A DNA stretch of 53,363 bases from Smittium mucronatum (GCA_001953115.1 LSSL01000860.1:1-53363); one strand, 5' to 3'. Counted from the first letter of the stretch, positions 40,034 to 52,255 are shown. Translations and numbers: made by a program. The notes: generated by a model not told the origin, from the sequence alone.

Positions 40034-40295
40034 CCATGTCGATCAAACCCACTTTTGGGTAGGAGCCTAATTTTATTAATCCTGTTAGAAGTAGGCTCTG
40101 ACTAGGAGCTCGCTAGCTTCAATGAACTATTGTTCGTTTAAAAAGAGCTTAATTCATGACTGCACGTAACCTCAGTCATCCAGCCTACTTGAAGCAATGC
40201 CAGGGGGGTTCTTTTGGTTGGTAGATTGCACCCTTTTCCCGTAGGTAGGCAGCCGTTAGACAGACAGAGGTGCTTATTGTAGTTAGGATAATAGT
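40034..40295 (+). repeat. Second copy of the last 262 bp of the GC-rich island
   Basis: Matches 39512-39773 at all but two positions (39710 G against 40232 C; 39740 C against 40262 A), offset 522 bp. Either the two contig ends overlap and were not merged, which is a false duplication, or a true tandem repeat of about 522 bp broke the assembly. All stems noted in the second half of the island are unchanged in this copy. Confidence 0.95.
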
Positions 40296-40922
40296 CTTTT
40301 CTTTACTTTTTTTTCTTTATTTCATATTTTTTTAGTATGGTTTTTAATGACATTATCTTACAATAAAATTCCGTGATATATATAAAAAAAACATTTGTTT
40401 GCAACCACCAAATGCTTTATAAAATTTGAGTACCCAGATCCAACTTTTTTTAAATTGATTTTTTATTTTTAATACCAAGCTAAAATTCGAGGTTTCTGTT
40501 TTCAGTTATACTTAAAATTTGTTTGAATAAGTTTAATGAGATAAGTGCTTTATTAGTATAGCATGATTCAGAATATGATTTATTGAAAAAGTATTACACT
40601 TAGTTAAATATTATAAAATATATTGTTATCTAAAAAATAAATTAGAATTTAAATATAACAGTCTCAGAAATCTAAATTAATTAAGAAAATAAAAAAAAAA
40701 TCAAATCAAATTAAATTTCAATTGATTTTTGGATCATAATAAACATTCATTAATTGATTTTTTCTTAATAAACTTATGTTAAAGAGCCTCTTCCACTCTC
40801 CTATACAAACAACTGATCCAACCACTCTCCATCAAACAATTATTCACTAAATTTATAAATATGATTCCTTCATGATAGAATAGAAAATCGAATGCTCTGA
40901 GTTTTATTTTAGGGGTTAAGAT
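40296..40922. other. AT-rich DNA; candidate target duplication at its right end
   Basis: No gene. The 10-mer at 40913-40922 (GGGTTAAGAT) recurs at 45263-45272 and may be a target-site duplication of the neighbouring block. Confidence 0.5.
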
Positions 40923-43900
40923 ACTTTTTTTTTTTTTTTTTCAATTCGGGATTTAGATTGAATTTAATTTTTTAATTTCTATATATAGATTAATATCTTT
41001 AATTTTTTTTCTTCTTTCTTTTCCTAATAGATTTTGTATTTCTTTTTGGTATATTCCTTTAAGGGCAGTATTTTTTGAAATAATTTTTAATTAATAAATC
41101 GAGTAAGTTTTTTAGAAATAAAATTGATTTAATTGTATAATATTTAGAAAAGTTGTTTTTTTCGATCTTGAGGCAAATACGATGTTTTCAATCCCAATAT
41201 ATTCCGATATTTTCATTAGTTTTTAATGAGTAAGTATATCTTTATTTTTTTTTAAAAAACATACTGAAGTTTAGTATTGAGATTTTAGTGTTGCCTCACT
41301 TGGTGAATGTTTTAAATATTAGCTTCTTAAAATCTATTTTTTTAGACTTTCTGCTGTGATAGATATTGGTTCCAAAAAGTTGATTATATCCTTTCTATAA
41401 TTTTTCCGTTTGTATTATGTTCGGTATATGCGTGTTAATTTGTTTTTGTTTTTGATGTCTTATTTTTATTTCCATGTTCAGATTTTTCATAAAGAGCACA
41501 GAGAAATTATAATCTGATATCTACACGAAGTGAATGACTCATTTCAAATAAATGGCTTTGCTATGGGACATCTTTTCAACCAGTTTACACTGTCCATTCC
41601 TCTTGATCAGAAAAAGGATTATGTGTCATATTTTCGACTTTTTGATTTCATTTTAGTCTAAGGCAGATTTTTTTGATATATTTTAGAAAACTTCTCTCAA
41701 AAGTAATGTATTGACTGCAAAGTAAATTTAGATTTTAGCACCATATTTGTTAGCAAAATTCTGACTAGACAGGTTATATTTACCTTTTAAACTTTTTTTT
41801 CCTTTTTTGACTTTTTAATTTTTTGAATTTAGGTCGAATTTTGACACTTTTACATATAATCCTAATTTACTATTGTAGATTTTTGGCAAAGTAATTTTCT
41901 TTCTTAACTTTTTCATATATTTTTTCTTTTTGAAGTTGAAAATCTTCATCTGTCCTTTAGATATTTATTCTGTTGCATTTTCTGCACTGATTACAACATT
42001 AAATAATACTTTATGTATGCTAATCGTTTTATTCTATATTTTCAGGCCTAATAATAAGCAATTTACCATATATATGTTGCCAGAAAAGGTCATAATTTTT
42101 TTTGACTTTTTGTATGTATCCATCACATGATTTATTTCTTATTTTTACTAGAATGGTTTTATCAACTAGTTTTACAGCAGTGATGATATTGTAACTTCCA
42201 CTACATTTATTTCTATAGTAGTAATTTTTTTTTAGTTTTTTATGCGTTTCTGATGTTTATTTTTGAGCTATTATATATCTCTTATTATTTAAATTCGGAT
42301 TTTTCTGTATCTAAAGCTCTATTTTTTTCAACATCAAATGTCTTGTAAACTTATTTTTTTATATATATAGGATAAATTCGCTTAATCTTAATGCGTTTTT
42401 TATTCCCATTTTTAGAGAATGGTTCAGTTTTAATATGTTTTTGAATACGTTTTTTTATCGTTTACATACTGCTTGAGATTACTGAATAAGTCTGGATAAG
42501 CTTTTTTAGATCCTAATGATGAGAATTTTCGCTATTATATTTTTATTGAAGTTTCATAGATCTATATGGAGTCGATTTTACAAGAATTTAAACTCTCATT
42601 TTTTAGATATCAGGAATATGCTATATTTTTTAGATGATTTTTTAGATTTTTTTATTTTTCATGTATTTTTTATATGAGTCAGTCATAAATTGTACTAACC
42701 GTTCCCAGTATGTTTGATATTATTCATTTAGAGTTTCTTTTAATTCAAGAGAAAATTTTTTTATTGGTAGTGCAATTACACCTTTTTCAATTTCTTCTGT
42801 TGAGATTTTTCTTACTATTTCCTTGTTCTTTATTTGAATTTTTACAATTTTTGAGTTTTGAAGCTCTTTTAAAACAAATTTGGCTGTCAAGTCTTTCTGC
42901 TATAGATGCTTTTCGAGCCGATATATCCCTTTTCTGGTATCCTTGTAATTATAGAGATGTGTTTTTATCTTTAGTAAGCCTTTTTGTTCTGAATTTAGCA
43001 TGTAGTGTTCAAAATAAGCCTACTGGAATTTTCACCTTTTCCATGACGATTTTATCATTAATTTTTGATTCTATAAATTTTGTCTTTGGTGAGCATATGG
43101 TTGTTTTTTTTAAGTATTGCAACTTTTAGCTTGTGTGATATTATTTTAATATCTTATAAAGTTGGTTTTTGTGTAAATTCATCTTTTTTGCTTAGAAATG
43201 TGTTTTAGTTGATCAAATTTCCATTTTAAATCTTTTTTAGGATTTTCCCAGAATTTCTAGAAGCTTTTTTAAATTCATTGTTGAATTATTCATAAAAATA
43301 TTCACCTTGGCTTATTTTCCTAGTGATTATTGTTTGTATTATATTTATAGTTTTAAGTAGTAATTTTTTCATATTTATGTGTTTAGGTTCCAAAAGTTAT
43401 TGATTTTTTTTGTGTTTTTCTTCATATGGCCTTTACGAAGATGCAACAAAAGTTAGATGGTTTGATCTTGGACAAAAAAAGTTTCTATTTTTGAAAGAAT
43501 TTTTTCCAGTATTTATAGGCTATAATATGCTCTAGAGCTCAATTTCTATCAAATACATGGTTTATCCTTGTGGATTGTGTTTTTTTGGGAATAATTAACT
43601 TTTAAATGTCAAAAAAAAAACCTATATTATTCATGAAGTTCATTTTTATCCTAACTAAATTCATATCTTTTTCTGGTTATCTATCTTTCAGATTATCCAT
43701 ATTTAAGTTGAGTATGCCCTATGGGAATTTTTTGATTTGATGTTTAGATATTCGAAAAAATTATCTTTTTTGTTTGCGAACTGTGACTTTTATATACAAC
43801 CAATATATGCAGTTCTGATGAAAGAACCACATAGTTTTATAGTATTAATCTCCAAAGATAGAATTTTTCTATTTTTTTCTTATAATTATTTATCAGTAAT

Positions 43901-44198
43901 ATCACATATAAGGTACAAACTGAGATTTCTAAACATTTATTTCAGTAAAAGGATTTTTTGGTTCGTTATAGTATGTTTATTATATGAAGTTAACAACAAA
44001 AAATCTTCATTTCCTTGAATTTTTTATCCTTTTGCCTAATTTTTTCTAATTTTAATCTTTTTACATATTAGTTTGCAATGATCGTTAATTATCTTAGTAG
44101 TTATTCGTTTTTTTTCTGTTATTGATATGTATTTTGAAGATGTTATGTGGTTTCTTCGGTTGATTTATTGAGACTTTTTCGGGTTTGGGATTCATGTA

Positions 44199-44291
44199 CT
44201 AGGTCTGAGGTTTTAGTTTGAGTGCGGCTAGTTTTGTTTCTGATTCTTTTTTTTTATCTGTTTCCTTTAGGCTATCACCACTATCACTCAT
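44199..44291 (-). pseudogene. Short open segment inside the A-rich block
   Basis: Thirty codons from ATG with balanced, hydrophilic residues (MSDSGDSLKETDKKK...), ending at TAG. It looks like the acidic/basic start of a Gag- or ORF1-like protein, but is too short to assign. Confidence 0.3.
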
Positions 44292-44723
44292 TTTCCTTTC
44301 TTCATGCATCGCAGATCAATGGATGATTTGATTATTGGAATGCCCTCAATCATTTGGAGTGTGATAATGGGTGAGGGTTTTTCTTTATTTTTTTAATATA
44401 AATAAGATTTTTTACCTCGGTAGATTTTTTTGGTTGTTGCTGGTGCAGTGAAATAAAGATATTTTTTCAAGAGGTATAATAATTTTATTCTCTCTTCTCG
44501 TGATCTATTCTCTATTTCGCCCGTGTATCATGAGTTAGTTTTTTCGCTTGTTCTAATTTGTTTTGGATTTCGGTTTTTCGGTCCCCTGATTGTTTTGATT
44601 TTTGTTCTTATATAAAATTATTCGGGTTTAGTATTAATTTGTTACTTTTGTAGTACTCTGTATTTAAATTTCATTAGTTTTTTCCTATTATATATATATT
44701 TTGGATTATGATTTGCAGGAGGT

Positions 44724-44921
44724 TTACACGCAAGTTCTTTTTCTTGGGCGGTTAGTTTTTTTTCGATAAAGAAGGCGAATTTTTAATATAAAATTAAGAT
44801 TATCTTTAGCTCCTTTTTTCTTTTTTCTTTTTCTTTTTTCTATTTCTTTTTCTTTTTCTTTTTCTTTTTCTTTTTCTTTTTCTTTTTCTTTTTTTCTTGT
44901 TTTTACGGTTTTGACTTTCAA
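44724..44921 (-). pseudogene. Lys/Glu-repeat reading frame inside the A-rich block
   Basis: A 65-codon frame with a KE dipeptide tract encoded by the (GAAAA)n microsatellite, followed by a basic tail ending RPRKRTCV. It may be a charged low-complexity stretch of the decayed protein, or simply the microsatellite read in frame. Confidence 0.25.
44814..44897. repeat. (TTTTC)n microsatellite
   Basis: About ten regular CTTTT units flanked by irregular ones. On the minus strand it reads as GAAAA. Confidence 0.92.
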
Positions 44922-45043
44922 ATTTGGGTGTTCTTTTTAGGCACATTTTTAACTTGTCTTTTCTGGGAACTCAAGTTATAATAATTTTATTACCACCATT
45001 TTTGATTTTTCTAGGTGTAGTGCTTTCAGATATTGAAGCTGAA

Positions 45044-45178
45044 TTAAAAAAAATCAATGTATTTAGTCAATATATTTCTTAAAAAATATTTTTCCAGGCT
45101 GATATTTCTGAATTTATCTATGTTGCCTAGTTCTATTTTCACAGTTTTCAGCCCTTTTTCGTATCCATCTTGGCTCAT
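45044..45178 (-). pseudogene. Open segment at the 5' end of the A-rich block
   Basis: Forty-four codons from an ATG, beginning MSQDGYEKGLKTVKIELG, ending at TAA 45046-45044. It starts about 85 bp inside the candidate 5' target duplication, where the first ORF of a full-length element would be expected. Family unknown. Confidence 0.3.
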
Positions 45179-45262
45179 ATTTGTAAGAAAAATTATGTTA
45201 GTGGATTATTTTTTTTAGGAAGAATCACAAAGATTTGAATATTTTTTATTTACGAAAATTTC

Positions 45263-46856
45263 GGGTTAAGATGTTTCATTTTTTCATCAGTTCTCATACT
45301 TTCGAATTTGACATTTGATTAAAATAAGCCGTTACATTTTAGTAGCATTTTTTTGAAAGGTATACAAGTAGCATTCTAAAATTTTAAAGTTCCTCCAGGG
45401 CTAAAAACCTGATGACTTTGTTTAGGTTTATCTTATAATTAAACGGAGTCTATTGTTGTTTAACTTATTTTAAAGTCCGATTAATTTATTCCAATTCAAA
45501 TCGACTTGCTTTCTATTTAGATTTTTTATTTTCTCAGAGAGTTTAGGGTCGCAATTTTCTTACTTCCAGCCAATTTATATTTATTTATAGAGGATTATTG
45601 GCTGATTTTATTTTTGTGTTTTCAAGATTTTGTTATTTTTTTGAGAGAAAATTAAATTGCAGATTATTTCAAGAAAATCTATTTTTTTTAGATATCGTGA
45701 TATATAATTCCTTGGGCTAAAGATATCTAGTGAGCCAATTTTCCTATGGACATTTTTTTTTCTTTTAATTTTCTGGCATTATATTTTTTTTTGGTTTTCC
45801 TTAAGTTTTTCATATAAAAAGTAATTACATTTTTGAATCTTCCTTTATAGATAATTTCAGTAGAGTATAATTTTTACATAGCATCTTAAAAAGAAATTTG
45901 TAGAATAATTCAAATTTTTAAAATTATGTAAAAATTTAATATTGTTTTATTGGTAAAATTAATAAATATAATTGATAACTGTTAAATAGTATTACAATAA
46001 AAAATAAAATTTCTTTTATAACGAATTTAAAATTTAAAAATCAAAAAATTAAATTTTAACAATTGAAATATTTGATAACTGAGAAGATTATAATCCACAA
46101 ACTTTATATCTCAATTTCGAAACTACATTTCTATCCATGTAAAAAGAATTTCACTAATAAAAATGGAGTGGCATAGTTTATGATTATTTTTATAATACTT
46201 TAGTGCAATGAACTCTCATAGCTTTTCTTACCTAAGTATATTCTCTAAAATTGTTACAATCCATCTGCATGAGCACCTAAAATATAAATTTGATTTTATA
46301 CGTATTATAAAATGTGTCATTGATTTTTTATAAATATTATCTTTTATTGGCAAGCATGGTTTCAGCAAAAAAACTCTAACTGTAATCTTTTTTGGAACCG
46401 TAGGATTTCAAAATCCAGTTTCATATCGGATTTATTACAATTTCAGATTAAAAAAAATGATTATTAGTGCTTAGTATAAAATAAGCTAAAAATTTATTAA
46501 TCAGATTTCTATCTTATATTTACTTTAAGTTTTAATATAAATATTGTTATAAACTTCGTCTAATAAATAAAAAAATACTTTTTAACATTGAAATATATTT
46601 GATAAATTTAATTGAATATAGTTTTTTTTATTTTTTGTAAATTAAAATTTATTATAAAGCTTACATTTATGTAAATAAAAAAAATCGCATTTATTCAATA
46701 TTATCAAAAACGATAAAATAAAATTTAAACTTTAATACAAATTTTTTTGAAATTCTATAAATTTTCAAATTAAAAACTAACAAAACACAGATATTTGAGT
46801 GTTTAGAAAATAATTTTACCCTTAATTAACTAAAAAATTTTCCTTCTCAATAATAA
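45263..46856. other. AT-rich DNA
   Basis: No supported gene. The first 550 bp keep some of the T-rich bias of the preceding block, so the true end of that block may be farther right than the direct repeat suggests. Confidence 0.5.
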
Positions 46857-46898
46857 CCGCTTCAGTTCATGCTGAAGTGGAGGGATAGGGGGGGGAGG
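46857..46898 (+). other. Nine-base-pair hairpin followed by a G-run
   Basis: CCGCTTCAG (46857-46865) pairs with CTGAAGTGG (46872-46880) with one G-T wobble and a six-base loop. Immediately after come G runs at 46882-46884, 46888-46895 (eight G) and 46897-46898. This is an isolated GC-rich feature in AT DNA. Function unknown. Confidence 0.6.
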
Positions 46899-49668
46899 TA
46901 GTAGTAGCGTTTTTTACACTTGATATACCACATTTGTATAATTTCACCTTTCTCTAATTTAATTTTATATTAAATATTTTATTGAACAAGCTTTTTTCAG
47001 ACTAGAAATAAAGTTATGATTTCCTATTTTTATATAATTTGATATTGAAAACTGAAGTTTTTCTTCTATTTACAGATTTTTTTTTCTGACTTTAAATTTA
47101 TAAGTCAGACTGATGTTTTGTATCATAAATTATGAATCTAAATTTATTATTTAAGAACGTAATATTTGGCTCAATATTAAAACTAGAAATTTAAAAATCA
47201 TGATGCAGCGTTTAGAAAAAATCTTTAAAGTATAAGCTGAATATTTTCTTTGATCTAAACATATTACTATAATAGCGTTTTAATTTTTAAATCATATTTC
47301 TATATTTTTTATATTAAAATCTTTAAATGCAAAAAAATTACAGTGTGAGAAGTTACTAGATTATTTTCTCTCCTACACAATTTTTCAGGTGCTATTTTTT
47401 AATTTTCTTAAAAACCAAAAACTTTTAAATTGTGTAAAAGTATTTATCAACAAAAATTTCCCAAATATTAAGATTAATAAATTATTTTTGAGTTATATTT
47501 TATATTTTTAATATTATACAGTGTGTATCAATCAATCAATCAATTCTCACGCATTTTTTTATTAAAATAAGTATTTATGACGCGCCTAATTCAGAACATG
47601 ACTACATTTGAATATTTTAATTATTTATATGCGGAATTTCAAATTTTATAATCATTTTTTTGCCTATTCAATTTTTAAATCGAAGCTTGAATCTCTATGT
47701 ACATTAAGTGATGTTTGATTTTCAAATAAACTAAAAATATTTTCTAAAAACAATATGATATTTAATCCTCAAAATCACATTTCATCGTTTTATTTATTTA
47801 TTTAAGAAAAAAATACATCTTCCCAAACTTTTCAAATAATAATACAAAATTTAGCGAATTTGCACAAAATTATCTTTATTTTCACGAATTCACGTTTTAA
47901 CCTATATTTCTAAAATAAATCTAAACTTTTAGCACATTGAAATTCTTATGAATTCCTTGGTCAAATTTGATGTTTTATTGGATTGCTATTAATTAAATTA
48001 TTGCAAACTATAACTGAAAACAGTAATATATAATTTTACTGTCTATTATTTAATTTATTACTCAATGAAAAAAACAAAATTATTCTGTGCGAAATTAGAA
48101 ATTCTTCATCATATTAATTAAAAAAAACTGGTAAAATGTGAAATTATTCTAATACTGTATGAACTGCAGAAATTTCATGCAAAGTAGTGAAATTATTAGC
48201 TGTTTTTTGTATAAGTGTGAAAAAATTATTAATTTTTTTATTCATTAAGGTGTTTACGTAACATTTTTTTTATTTAAAGAGCAAAAATAATAGGAAGTTG
48301 TATTATATGAATTAAAAATAGATTTTATATTTATTAAATTATTTATATAAACAAGTAATAACTCAAATTATGTATATTCTAGAATCAAAATAGACTATAA
48401 AAAATTTATTTCTGTCATTTTAACACAAAAATATCAAAAAAAAGATTCTTAGATTTTTATAATTCTCAATTATAAAAATGTATCATCATTTCTTTTTCGT
48501 GAAAGATATATTTTAAACTACTATATAATCCATCCAATTTTTATCTAGTCAAATAATAAAACTAATAACATCAATTTATTTTTAATTTTTTAATTTTATC
48601 TTTATGTTGATTTTTTATTATAAGGGAGAAATTATAAAAAATCTGAATGATATGATCAGTAAATTTCGATAACTTTTATATATTATATGAAATTTATTTC
48701 TTATGTCAAAAGGTGCAATAAAAACTGTTAATAATAAAAAATAAAATATTTCATTTTAGATAAGAATAAGAAATAAAAAATTTAGAAAAATTAATAATTA
48801 TTTTCGTTATCATTTTTATAGACAACGATTTATTAGTTATGGAAATTTTAAGAGACCATAAATTCAATTGGTAAAATTTTTATATTTTTTTTAAATTTTA
48901 CTACAGATATTTAACTTTCCAGCTTATTGCCACGTATTCGAATAAAATCTTTACAACTATTTTTTTTATTAAAAATAAATTTTATTATACTGTGTTATGA
49001 CTTAATAAAAAAGGTGTATATTTGATTTCAATATTAATTTATATTTCTTAAAAATATAAAACTAGTAAAATGATGATTTAGAATTTATAATGATTACAAG
49101 AAAAGCACCTTATGTTGTTTATTTAAAATTAATTTTAATTTATATAGTATATATATGATAAAAAGATACAAAAAAGTATAAAATTTATTATCATTAATAA
49201 ATAAATTGCAATAAATTAATAATCAATTATCGGTCTAAAATTTCATATCTGTTATTTGATATTATTATTTATAACATTATAATTCAAACAATAACACTTT
49301 TAAAATATTTCGACAGAATATTATAGGTTTAAAAATAATTCAATATAAAATTAGAAAATAAAATGAAATAATTTATTAATGTTTATTCCAGAATTGGTTA
49401 ACTAATCCCGTTATTTTGTATTCAAAAATAAAATAAAAATACTAAAAAATCAATAATAAATAAAATCTAGATTGGAGATCATGTTTTTATTTTAACTTTT
49501 GTTTTTTTATAATTTTAGAAAAAGTGATAGTAAATTTCCTATCGGTTCAAAAAAAAATATTATTGGAAATAGTATTTTTTTTAAGGAAATTTATTTATAT
49601 TATTCAAATAATAGAAAAGGCTAAAATAAAAATACAATAAAAGGAAAAAATAACTAAAATTTCATAAC
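46899..49668. other. AT-rich DNA
   Basis: No gene seen. It includes an (ATCA)n microsatellite at 47527-47544. If the copia junction at 49669 is real, part of an LTR lies in the last few hundred bases. Confidence 0.5.
47527..47544. repeat. (ATCA)n microsatellite
   Basis: Four ATCA units. Confidence 0.85.
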
Positions 49669-49790
49669 ACTCCCATTTGTTACTCTAAGGCTCCGTACAA
49701 ACTGAGTATTGGTTCAAGGTTTTTAATTGGGTACTCCGAAGACTCAACTCGGGAACATAAGATCTTCAGTCTCATAATCTCATAATAATA
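49669..49790 (-). mobile_element. Possible copia-type polypurine tract and LTR junction
   Basis: On the minus strand AACAAATGGGAG is followed at once by TGTTATGAAA, the usual arrangement of polypurine tract then TG-starting 3' LTR in Ty1/copia elements. The preceding 120 bp are GC-richer and hold a 32-codon frame ending at TAA just before the tract. The LTR would run leftward from 49669 into AT-rich DNA, where I cannot find its other end. No Pol motif is seen, so this is a weak call. Confidence 0.35.
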
Positions 49791-50681
49791 ATAACAATAA
49801 TAAAAATCAAATCTTTAAAGTTATATGAAACAAAGTAAAATTTAGACTTAAAAATAATTTTATTGATCTCGCATGAATTTTAAGTTAATAAGAGATACAT
49901 CACTGTGATTCATATTTTTAAAGCAAAGAAATTCTTTGAATTGTATAATATTTATAAAAAAAAACCCCCTTAAATTAAATATTAATCATGCTACTCAAGT
50001 AATTACTCTATAAGATTTATGATTTTAAAAATATTCTAAAAATTAAAAAAGGTAATTTCATTGAATGCAGAATTATCTCTAAAAATTTACTTTATCTAGG
50101 TTCACAAATGAGAAATTGAAATATTTATTGAAAATAAAAATTTATCTACTCAATACCTAGGCCGGATAAAATATTTAATAGAAGAAAAAACAATATTATA
50201 AAATAAATTATTATTTTTTGAGGAGAAAAAGTGAATATATTTATTTATTAAAACGGCATCAAAAATATTTTGGGGATTTTTGATTGGAGCAGTTTTTTCA
50301 AATATGTTTGAGTTTTTTTTGGAGAAGAATCAAACAATATAAAAGTAAAGAATTAGATTTTGGTTAATCCCAACTTTTTTTAGATGTTTTTAGATTTATT
50401 AAAAGCAAATTTTTTTTACTTTCGTAACTAATTTTTTAAATATTATCATATAAAGCACTAAATTATAAATATAAACAGCACATAATAAAATTTAAAATCT
50501 CATAGATTATATTTAAATTTATAGGCAGTATTTAGGGTAAAATTCATAATATAGTTTATATATTTGCCATTTTATTACTTTCTTTTTTTCATTTTCGGGT
50601 ATGGAGACGCTTTAATAATTTAAAATATTACACGAAGACCCTAGATTTTTTATTTATAATTATTTAATTTTTATGATTATG
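49791..50681. other. AT-rich DNA
   Basis: Nothing recognised. Confidence 0.55.
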
Positions 50682-50913
50682 TAAGGATCAGGTTTAATGG
50701 GATAATTTTAATTATAAAAGTTAATAGGATATACTAGTTAAAAATATAAAAAATAGGGAAAGAGACAAGTTGAAAAGCTTAGCCATTACAAAATGTCTAA
50801 GCTTCCTTATTTATACCATTTTCTATTTTCTAAAAGTCAATTATGCTTATGGGAAGATTTCTTCATTGGATGAAACATTCAATGCGTGTACTGAATCTAT
50901 CGGTTTATTAAAG
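50682..50913 (+). repeat. Dispersed repeat, copy 2
   Basis: Homologous over about 230 bp to 34054-34287, same orientation, with scattered substitutions and small indels. Similarity stops where copy 1 runs on toward the copia RNase H relic. It is probably a truncated member of the same retroelement family. Confidence 0.85.
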
Positions 50914-51831
50914 ATTTTTAGTATATCGAAAATATTGATGCGATAGATTTCTTTAATAAAAGATTTATTTTTTTGAAGTAATTTTTCTTAGTTCGAAATT
51001 AAAAATTTAACCATTTTTATAGATTTCACATGAAACTATTATTATTTACTATTTATTTTGGTATGAATAAAGCCAAGTAATAATTATAAATTTATTCACA
51101 AAAATTATGATAAATTCTATCTAAACTCCGAAATAATGACTCTATGTTATGTTTATGTTTTTTAATTCATTTATTAAGTTTTAAGAAACAAAAAAGAATA
51201 CCATATAATAATGCAAGTAGTTTATTTCCTCAGTTAATAACGAGCCCATTATTTCAGTTTATCACAAACACACTTTCAGTAATCTGTATATTTATATACT
51301 TTTCTTTTTTTTGTTAAGATTACTATAAATTATAATAATTCAATTAGATTTGAGATTAATTATGATATGTTTCCGATATTTCTTTTATTTATATAAAATC
51401 AAAAAGATAATTAAAATAAATTTCATTTTTTTTAAATATTTATATTTAGAAAATTAAGCATATTAGCCAAAATCAAACTCCGAAACAAGATAGTGACTTA
51501 AATAATTCAAAATATATCTATTTATTTACCATTATATTTTCATAAATTTGCTTTTATTATCCTTAAATATTTTATCAACAATTTAAAAATTAATTTTAGA
51601 AAAATTACAATATTTTTAAACTACTGAAAAATCTAATTATAATTTAAAATAATTTTAAAATTATAAATAATATCATAACTATTTTTGTGAATTTATTTTT
51701 TAACAAACATAATAAAACAATAAATCTCATTTTGATTAAAATTATTTAAACCTTTTTAAGATAATTAATACCACTGTGATCAACCACACAATCGCTTATA
51801 TTTGATTTGGTTTTTTATAGATAATATAGAT
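50914..51831. other. AT-rich DNA
   Basis: No gene seen. Confidence 0.55.
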
Positions 51832-51892
51832 ATTTTTTACAATTAATTTTTTTACAATTAATTTTTTTACAATTAATTTTTTTACAATTAAA
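51832..51892. repeat. 15-bp tandem repeat, four copies
   Basis: ACAATTAATTTTTTT units start at 51839, 51854, 51869 and 51884. The array lies about 35 bp beyond the stop codon of the gene fragment at 51928. Confidence 0.92.
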
Positions 51893-51927
51893 TAAAATTT
51901 TATTAAAACCAATTTAAATTCTTTTGT

Positions 51928-52233
51928 TTAACTTTCGTCTGTAGTTCTAGCAGCTCCTTTCATACCGAAAATTGGATCAAGAGGGCTGGTTAATAACTTA
52001 TTATCTATTAAATAAGTGATATAGCTACGGGGATGCCAATTGAACAAACGGCTGTCTCCAGCACAAAATAAAAATCAGCGATAGATTCTTGAACAGAAAT
52101 TAATAAGTTTATACTCCATACCAAGGAGTTTTTCCTTTATCCTCAGCAGGTAATCGCTGAAATTCAAAGATGATTTTTGATGACTGAACGGATATATACA
52201 TGTATGAACTGCCCAATCGTTTTTCTCTCTTTT
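51928..52233 (-). CDS. 3' end of an unrecognised gene with a candidate 63-nt intron (copy A)
   Basis: Minus-strand exon 52233-52115 reads KREKNDWAVHT...SSLNFSDYLLRIKEKLLGM. A candidate intron 52114-52052 has donor GTATAA, branch-like CTGAT and acceptor ACAG. The last exon 52051-51928 reads RLFNWHPRSY...PIFGMKGAARTTDES and stops at TAA 51930-51928. The phase fits (two bases before, one after). Without splicing, the frame has one TGA at 52077-52075, which lies in the branch-point motif. A tandem paralog sits 384 bp upstream. I recognise no domain, and the 5' exons, if any, are not found. It could be a live small gene, the tail of a larger one, or a pseudogene. Codons are far less AT-biased than the surroundings. 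Confidence 0.5.
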
Positions 52234-52255
52234 TTAAGTGAATTTTATTTTATAG

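Larger units (their letters stand above)
40923..45262 (-). mobile_element. Strand-asymmetric A-rich block ending in poly(A): possible dead non-LTR retroelement or retrocopy
   Basis: The plus strand is strikingly T-rich here, so the minus strand is A-rich. On the minus strand the block ends in a 17-A run (40941-40925), and a 10-bp direct repeat brackets it (40913-40922 and 45263-45272). Minus-strand frames are unusually open for this genome: MSQDGYEKGLK at 45178-45044 near the 5' end, a Lys/Glu-rich frame at 44921-44724, MSDSGDSLKETDKKKESETK at 44291-44199, and one long frame over about 41000-41950 with stops only every twenty or so codons. Residues are mainly K, N, E, I and L. I could not find a reverse transcriptase or endonuclease motif, so the LINE reading rests on structure alone. 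A decayed ordinary gene is the alternative. Plus-strand frames at 41930, 42710 and 43737 are probably shadows. Confidence 0.4.

Noticed and set aside
39663..40062. Reading frames spanning the second gap
   Set aside because: Mostly N; the ends are the duplicated island, with no conserved protein.
42710..43129. 139-codon plus-strand frame rich in Leu/Phe, like a membrane protein
   Set aside because: The plus strand is T-rich here, so hydrophobic frames arise by composition; the minus strand shows the better coding-like residues.
44691..44701. Short (AT)n tracts, also near 10950 and 15080, as regulatory sites
   Set aside because: Expected by composition in DNA this AT-rich.
52075..52077. Conserved TGA as a recoded stop (selenocysteine or Trp)
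   Set aside because: TGG already encodes Trp nearby, and the TGA sits inside a good branch-point motif of a candidate intron, which is simpler.
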